DNA of 64,000 bases. Origin: Paraspadella gotoi (taxonomy: Eukaryota; Chaetognatha). Numbering within the stretch: position 1 is the first letter of the stretch; every line of letters begins with the position of its first letter. The notes under the pieces are model-generated. The model ran no database searches. It was given only the letters and a program-made list of their open reading frames with translations, and had not been told where the DNA came from. Made by a program: the position numbers and the translations under genes. Of the stretch, positions 56,496-64,000 are shown in pieces. The stretch covers positions 10,130,291 through 10,194,290 of the forward strand of contig CM119271.1 in NCBI GenBank assembly GCA_051294375.1, given 5' to 3'.

Positions 56496-56907
56496 CATGG
56501 ATAACATGGTCGGCACTTGGGCCCTGGAGCACCAGGAGGGCTTCGACGATATCATGAAGCACATCGGCGTAGGCATGGTCATGCGCAAGATGGGCAACAC
56601 CCTCAAGCCGGACTTCATCGTCGAAAAGGGCGAGGACGGGACGTGGAAAATGGTCACGGCCTCCACCTTCAAGACGACAACGGCCGAATTCAAAGAGGGC
56701 GTGGAGTTCATTGAGAAGACGGCCGACGACCGCGATGTCAAGGCCACTATCACCTTCGAAGGCGACAAGATGATCCACAACCAAGTGGACCCCAATCGGG
56801 AGGAGAACAACACCGTCATCGAGCGCTCCATCGAGGACGGCAAGCTCGTCACCGTCGTCAGGTGCGGCGGATTTGTCGCCAAGCGAGTCTACACGAGGAA
56901 GGCGTAA
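56496..56907 (+). CDS. Fatty acid-binding protein (intracellular lipid-binding protein family)
   Basis: A cytosolic carrier that binds one or two fatty acids in a ten-strand beta-barrel with a two-helix lid. The 136-residue protein is full length. It opens with MVGTWALEHQEGFDDIMKHI and then GVGMVMRKMGNTLKP, the family signature (GxW, FDxxMKxxGV, RKxGN). TFKTTTAEFKEGVEF, TADDR and VKATITFEGDKMIH follow in order. The carboxylate-binding set is present: R110 and the C-terminal R130-x-Y132 (KRVYTRKA). The coding sequence has no intron, whereas most animal FABP genes have three. The ATG at 56496 is the family start; a 5' UTR acceptor (GACTTGCAG) lies at 56448, so the 5' UTR is spliced. Sequence style is closest to invertebrate FABPs. 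Confidence 0.97.
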
Positions 56908-59900
56908 CCGTCGAGACTTTCGTCCGCTCGCGTCTTTCGAACTTTCGTCGCGCTTTTTTTTTTGCTCGCGGTTATTTTTTTAATTAATTTTTTTGGCTAA
57001 ATTTTACTTTCGGCGACCGCGGTTATAGCGGCGAGACGATAGATTGAACAATAGCGTGCTTCTTTTAAAAACGATACTAGTAGCTTTAAAAATACTCACT
57101 AGTCTTCACTCCGAGTTATCGTTTTTTTTAAAATACTCAAGTCACTAAAATTCTTTTTATTACTCCCTTCGAGATTAAAATAAACAAACTATTTTGCCAT
57201 TTTTTTAGTGATACACCGAACTTTTGCTCCAAATTGTTGTCGAATTTTCTTCTTTTTAGGAGATCAGATAGTTTTTTTTAACGCGTCTTTTTTTCTTAGT
57301 GACAGAGCTGTGGTAGTTTTAGCGACCAAACTTCATCTGTGAGATTAGTGCCTTCTCAATGATCTCCCACAAATCCGAGGCAGCCTCCAAAGAAGGTACA
57401 CACCTCGATGCAATTTATTCTCCCTTTTTCGGCTTTTATTGATTTTTCAAAACAATTGCAACTTTTTCCAGCTTCATAAAACTGTAACCATGCTGTCCCG
57501 AACTGGCAAGCTGATCGTGGCCGGGGGCGTGATCGGACTCTTGTTGGTTATTTTCGGAATCGTCATCGAACACGTACCCGGAATGATCATGAAAAAGAGC
57601 GTACCTCTTGGTAAGTCTGGAACGTTGCTTCCTAAAAGTTTATATATATATATATAACGCATATATCCTCCTTCGCCCTTTCAGTTGATGAACCATCGTC
57701 AAAAACTTTCCCCGGTTGGTCAAACCCCTCTCTACCCATCTACATGAAGTTTCACTTTTTCAATGTGACAAACGTGAAGGAAGTGATGGCTGGTGAGAAG
57801 CCGATCGTGAAGGAGGTGAGTCCACAGTTGTTGGGGAATAGATTGCGAGGTAAAGGGAATCGCAGTCAGGATATACCCGAAAGTTAAATGAGGATGGGAT
57901 TTTTTTTAAGATTCAAAGATCATTTTCGGTTTTAAAGTAAGTTGTTTAAAAACTGGGATTTTTGAGCTTAGCAAGGGCGATTTTTACGAGTTTTTGTTCA
58001 TTAGAAACTTGACGATTAAGTAATTTAAATATTTAGTATTTACATACTGCGGTTATTCCATTGGATCAGTTTGGTGATTACCTTCGCTTAAATTTACAAC
58101 GCGATAATGATTATCCCATCCTAGCTCGGCCCCTACGTCTACCGGGAGCAGCGCGAGAAAGTGAACATCGAGTTTAACGAGGATCAAACGGAAGTCAGTT
58201 ACAACGAGAAGATTTGGTTCCACTTCGAGCCGGAGATGTCGGCGGGCAGCCTAGAAGACGTCCTCGCCGTTTACAACGTACCCTACGTAACCTTAATCAA
58301 CGCGCTGATGGTGGCGTCCGTGACCAACCCCAAGGCCGAGCTCGCCACCTTCTTCATCAACGGGCAGGCCAACATCTTCAGGGTCAAGCTCTTCGAGTAC
58401 CACACCGTCCAGGTTTGATCCGGGGAAAGGCTAGGACCTGTGACGATTCCTTTGAACCGTATTTGGTTAAATCTTTTGATTTATGCAAATATGATTTGGA
58501 ATCGTGGGGATTTCGTGGGCGTTTTGTTATTAGTTTTCATCGAATCCTTAAATACTTAACACCATCAACTGTTTTAGGAACTTTTGTGGGGCTACGAAGC
58601 CAAGATTTTGAAGCTTCTGCGCAGGAAGACCAAGTTCAAAGGTAACTTTTTAGAGCCGTTTGGTTTTAAAATAAAAAAAGTAAAGCTAAATAAAAACACG
58701 AGGGAGAAACGAATATTTTTTGTTCAATACTTAATAAACGTTTGTTTAAAAAACATTCTACTCAGTTGTGAATTTTGCGTTTTCGTCGGTGCCATTTAAT
58801 TTTACCACCTCCCGCTCTTTTTTTGAGGGGGGGGGTCGGGTGCCGGGATGGTAAGTTAATATAAGCTGGGAAAAAAGTCTGGCGCCCTTGATAATAATAT
58901 CCGTCGTCTTTTGATCTTAATTGTCTAAGAAGTAAGAACACTCCTTATTTCCTCCGCTGACTCTTCGCTTTCCTCCTCTCATTCAGCGAGAATTCACACG
59001 GCTCAATTCGGCTTCTTCAAGGACCGAAACGGCACGGAGGGGGCCAACATGACGGTCGGCACGGGGCTCAACTCTTTGTTGGACATCGCTCAAGTCAAGA
59101 GCTACAACGTGAGAGAGCACCGATTATATAGTTTTGAGAATTAGATAAAAAAAAAAAGAGAAAATTCAAATCCATTTCCCGTTCTCCACCCGCAAAACGC
59201 AGAACAACGATACTCTCGACTATTGGTATTCCGATTGCGCCAACGCCATCAACGGCACCGACGGCGCCATGTTCCACCCGGGCGTCGCCAGGGACGAGAA
59301 GCTCTTTATGTTTTCGCCGGAACTCTGTCGCTCGCTCTGGGCCGAATTCGTGAAGGAAGAGGTGAGCCCGGTCGCAAAGCCAAGCGGTTTTTCCGTGTTT
59401 CCGTGTGTAAAATAATCCTTGTCAGGTATTGCAGCAAGTTCACTTCGCCTCTTAGCATGACACCATCAGATGTCACACGGTGGCTCATTGAATTATACCA
59501 TGATGCCGGGATCGTTCCCCAATGTTACATACCCTCAAGCCTGGTTCAAAATCCAGCAACCTGTTCCATGGCTGCTTGAGGGGTTATAGAAGTTGCGGTT
59601 AACACTCTTCGGTGCCTTATCCACATCCTCTTCCCCCCCCCGCCCTTTTCCAAGAAAATCCACGGCGTGACGACCTACCGATTCTCGCCTTCTCCGCTCG
59701 TCTTCGCCGGACCCGAGGAATATCCCTCCAACAAGGACTTCTGTTATCCCGACGGGAAGAAGGAGAGCTGTCTGGGGAGGGGGCTCATGATGGTGTCCAA
59801 GTGCAGGAAGGTGAGCCGCGCGGGTTGGAGGGAGGCTTTGGTTGGGACATGGGGAATACAAGTTTTGGGTGGTTGTAATTTGGGTTTAATTCAGTGCTTG

Positions 59901-62900
59901 GAGTGTTAAGCGATTGACTAAAAAAACTAGGCTTGTTATAAAAAATAATCTTTCGGTTGATATTTGTTATAATATTTTTTTTTTATGAACGTAAAACCAG
60001 AAGGTTATTTAGGAAGTTCGGTGATCACTCGCCATAAATACTATTAACTAATGTAAATGATCGAAGATCGAAGATCTTGACTGTAAAATTGTAAATATTA
60101 TATATATCTGGTTTTTCTCTCTTCGGATCGATGGATCGAATCGATCCCTCTCTTCGAAAGACTCGCGTCCTCGATTTATCTCAAGGGAGAAAGTCGGACC
60201 GAAGATGAATTAGGATCGAAGATCCAGGAATTTGGGTTTTTTTTTTTGCTTCGGCGATGATTGAATGAGAGGAGAAAAAAATGTATCTCGGTACAATAAT
60301 GCCAAAGAATCCGGGTCTAATTCTTCCAAACCTTTTTTCCCCCCTCCTTGGGACCACCCACGATGAACCTTCGTAAATAATAGCGTATTGTTATCAGTTT
60401 AAATAATTTGTTTTCAAATTGCTTAAAATTAATTCTCAGAACGCCCCTTTGGTGGCCTCGCCTCCGCACTTTTTGGGCGTGGAACCGAAGGTGGCGAACG
60501 AAGTGATCGGAATGTCGCCGGATCCAGAACTTCACACGACTCAGCTCAACGTCGAACCCAACTCGGGGTTTCTCCTCTACGCCAAGAAGAGGATTCAGTA
60601 CAACGCGATCGTCATGAAGGAAGATGGACAGGTTTGTGACTCGAAAGAATTTCAAGAATAGCCTATGTGTGATATAAAATTTAATATTAATGTATTATCA
60701 TCCACTTAGTTCTTTAAATTATATAATCAACTATTGAGCGGGTTAAAGACGTCACTATGACACAACTAATTTGTATCCCTTTTTTTTTCTTTCAGGCCAT
60801 CTACCGTCAGGTTCCGAAAGGAAGGATTATCCCTCTTTTCTGGGTCGAAGAGGGCCTGGAGGCTCCCCCGGCCTTCGCCGCTCGTCTCGAACGAATCCCC
60901 AAACTCATCAACATGTGCCACAATCTCATGCTCGCTTTCGTCGCCATCGGTGAGTGTATTCTAATTAGTTTACTAGTTTACTATTTAGCATTCATAATAA
61001 TTGTTCATTAAAACTTCCCGCGCTATTTTCCAGGCGCCCTTCTCCTCCTCGGCTGCCTCCTAGCGGCTTTCGTCTACAGCGAACGCGTCTTCGATCGCCA
61101 GGCAACGCTACACACGGCGGAGATGAAGGCGGTGCCCACAACGCCGCCCCAGGACGACTCCTACGATAACGGAAAGTACAAGGCCAGCCAGCTGGCCTAA
61201 AGAAAGAAGAAAAAATGCGAGAAATCGCGGATCGACGCGGGAAAAACTTATTTCTTCTGAATAACAAAAGAGTAAAATTAATAATAATCTCAGCGGCCGA
61301 ACGGAATCGGGGGGGTAGGGGCGGAAAGAGGGGGCGTGGCCTATCCAGTGAAAAACAGAAGTTCAACCAAAAACAATGAAGAAAAATGACTCGGATCTTT
61401 TTGTTCTTTTCATGACGACTTCCCTCCCTCTTTTGTGATTGTTCATTGTTCGTTCGTGTCATTAATTATTCGCTCCTCCCTCCCGATCGGTTTTCTTTTC
61501 CGCGCGCAATTGTTGTTGTTGTTGGTGACGTCTACATTCGCTAGGAATTTCATCTTAATCCTCATTTCACGTTTTTTTTTTGGAGGTGGGGGGGGGGAAG
61601 ATAAGGGAGGGAAGGTTAATTTTGAATAACACGAACCATGACCACCAAGGGGACTTTTTAGGTTTAACTTTCCGTAAAAAATATTTAGAAAAGTATTAAT
61701 TTTTATCATTTTTTAAAAATTTTAGAAGTATCACCTCGTAGTTTGAATGTTTTGAACGAATGAAATGCTTAGTTCTAGCGCACGAGTGAGTCCGCCGTTA
61801 ATGATAAACTTTTTGAAAGAGGAGAAATCATAAAAGTACTTCCTCTTTGACTTTTTTGTCCTTCGGAAACCCGTGAGAACGGGGGACTCTCGAAACAAAT
61901 TCGTTCCGAAACAAAATTTAGATCAAATTTATATCGTTAATAAGAACGACTTTTCTCACAAGATGTTTCACGTCAATCTGTCTCGTTGACTTTAACATGA
62001 CTAAACACACTCGCATAATTTTCCAGTTGTCTTAGTTTTAAAAAAAATAAATCTTTTGTTCCACTTTTACTATAAGCTGTATAGTTTCGAGGTTTTAATT
62101 TTTATCATTTAGTTTAATGTGATTTTTATTCGATTCATATTTTATATAGCCATTGTAACGTCCACAGCTATTGCTAACCATAGAATTGTAACTGGATTTT
62201 AAAATTTACTTAAGTTAAAAATGTTTAGTTTACGCTTCTATTCAGTATTTTGGATTTTATTTATACAAACTTTTATATGACACTGGATCATTAGAATTCT
62301 TTGTTTACAACTTGTTTATTCCTTTATTCGCTCAATGTTCAACTATCATTTATTGCGTTCGCAGCTGGATGTTAATTGGAGCCAACTCTAATTTAAAAAG
62401 CATCCTTTACTCGAATTCGTTTTGTTTCAGTTTACAAGGCTTTAAATATTAGCGCCAGAATTAAGTTCTTTTTTATTTACAAGTTCTTTTAATGCGCTTT
62501 AATTTTTGTAAAGAACATCAAAATTATTTTTTCAGGACCTTTTTGGGGGGGGGGATAATGTGGGCGATTTTATCAGTTAATCTTATTTATGTTTAATAAT
62601 CGTTTATAATGAAATCTAAGCAGTTTTACCTAATTTTTTTTTTTTTTTTCACCTCCGGCTAATTTTCGATATTTTCTGAGAACCTTTATTATTTAAAAAT
62701 TTCAGACTAAAGACAAATTTAACTCGTTCCCCTTAATTCTTTAATGTTAATCAACTATGTTATTCGTTTTGATTTTTGAGACACTTTGTTTCGTTTCATT
62801 GTAGAAATTACAGTAAATTCTGTTCAATTTTCTGATTTTGGCTTTTTTAGTTGTGTACAGTACAGATTAGATTGTTTTAACTCATATTTGTGCGAGTATT

Positions 62901-64000
62901 AAGTAAACCTTTGTAGCGTACGAAAATGATGAGTGAAGACGAAGGATATCGTAGACCACATAATATATTTTCCATGAAGAAAAGGCAAACGTACAAAAGG
63001 ATCGAATATCGACGAATGCGAAAATCTCTATCGGCGAGAGAGGAAGAGGATAGAGAAGAGGAGGAAGAGGAAAATAGGAGAGAGGAAGATCGAGAGAGAT
63101 CGCCGGATACTACACCTTATTACAATACTCAAATAGTCAAATCTCAATTAGTCCGATGAGTTGAGGCGATTGCGAATAATCGACATATTCGGCCAAGTTT
63201 GTTCAAAATTTGTAAGCACCAATAATTCTTAAATTTATATGTTAAATTATTTATAGTCGTTAAGCCGCTCTTAATATGATTATAATTTACAGATTATAAT
63301 TTACAGTTAGGGTTAAGGGTGGTTAGAGGGTTGTTAGGGTGAGGGTAATTAATATTTTCTTTTTATGGGAGTATAACGAAAAATTCGTTTTAACAACAAT
63401 GGTTTTTATTATTATAATAAAAATCGGAAATGTTTCGACTCGTGTAGATTTCGAATCTTCATCATCCCTCCCCTGTCCTCACATCTGACCAGTATTCTTT
63501 ATTCACTTCTTTGTAGGAAACTCTCTCTTTTTCTCTCTCTCTCCAAACCCAATGTTTGTGAAACTGATGAAGGCTGATGAAGACTAAAAATCTACACGGG
63601 TCGAAACATGTCCGATTTTATTGTAATAATAAAAAAAAAAATAACGAATTTTTCGTTATTATCCCATAAATTTCACACTAACAACAAAAAGAAAGGCTAA
63701 CTACAAATATTTTTTTTAGAAATAAATATTTTTAAGTAGATTTTTTAAAAGCCGCCAAAAGCGCGGTCGGCGAAAGTAAAATTTATCCCGTAAATTCGAA
63801 ATTGTCGGAATATAATTATTAATTAATTACGGCGTAATTAATTATACTCCGACAATTTCGAACTCGTGATTGCTCCTTTGTCTCTGCACTATCGAAGTGA
63901 CACCTTTGAAAACAAAAGATTGAATAAATAGCGGTTTTCACTTTTCAAGCGAGCGGTAACTTTGTAAAATTATAGGTACTGGTAAAAACAATTACTGCTC

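Overview
The window is metazoan nuclear DNA. Genes are split by spliceosomal introns (GT..AG), noncoding DNA is AT-rich with very many (CT)n/(GA)n microsatellites, and exons are GC-richer. Short TTAGGG-like tracts and the protein sequences fit an invertebrate outside the insects, perhaps a lophotrochozoan; the species cannot be fixed from the sequence alone. Sized N gaps show that this is a draft scaffold.

Left part (about 1-27 kb, minus strand): the 3' half of a T-type (Cav3) voltage-gated calcium channel gene. Fourteen exons between 23344 and 6126 join with consistent splice phases and give domains III and IV complete, plus the start of the C-terminal tail. A long GC-rich exon at 2924-1236 probably finishes the tail. 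Both selectivity-filter aspartates of the EEDD signature (domains III and IV) are present. Domains I and II are absent.

Middle (27-37 kb): a near-perfect inverted copy of 15.6-27.0 kb on the plus strand, with a spacer of about 93 bp. Every channel exon in this second arm is riddled with single-base indels, and one exon holds an 81-base poly-C insert. It looks like an unpolished fold-back read rather than a second gene. Only the spacer contributes new coding sequence: the full end-of-II-III-linker exon at 27019-27134.

37-51 kb: after a 25-N gap come two groups of phase-consistent minus-strand exons (38395-37514 and 51175-48751) from one or two unrecognised proteins rich in Ser/Pro. Between them lie duplicated and inverted scaffold pieces (40.4/42.8 kb; 43.6/45.7/47.6 kb), minisatellites, and a small promoter-like region near 41.7-42.0 kb.

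51-64 kb: mostly noncoding DNA with a CCAAT-box cluster (55.15-55.28 kb), then two intact plus-strand genes about 580 bp apart: a fatty acid-binding protein with uninterrupted coding sequence (56496-56907) and a ten-exon CD36/SCARB-family scavenger receptor (57490-61200, 517 aa). Together they suggest a lipid uptake and carriage pair: CD36 proteins move lipids at membranes and FABP carries fatty acids in the cytosol. The right end holds a fold-back element, a short palindrome and a weak charged open frame.
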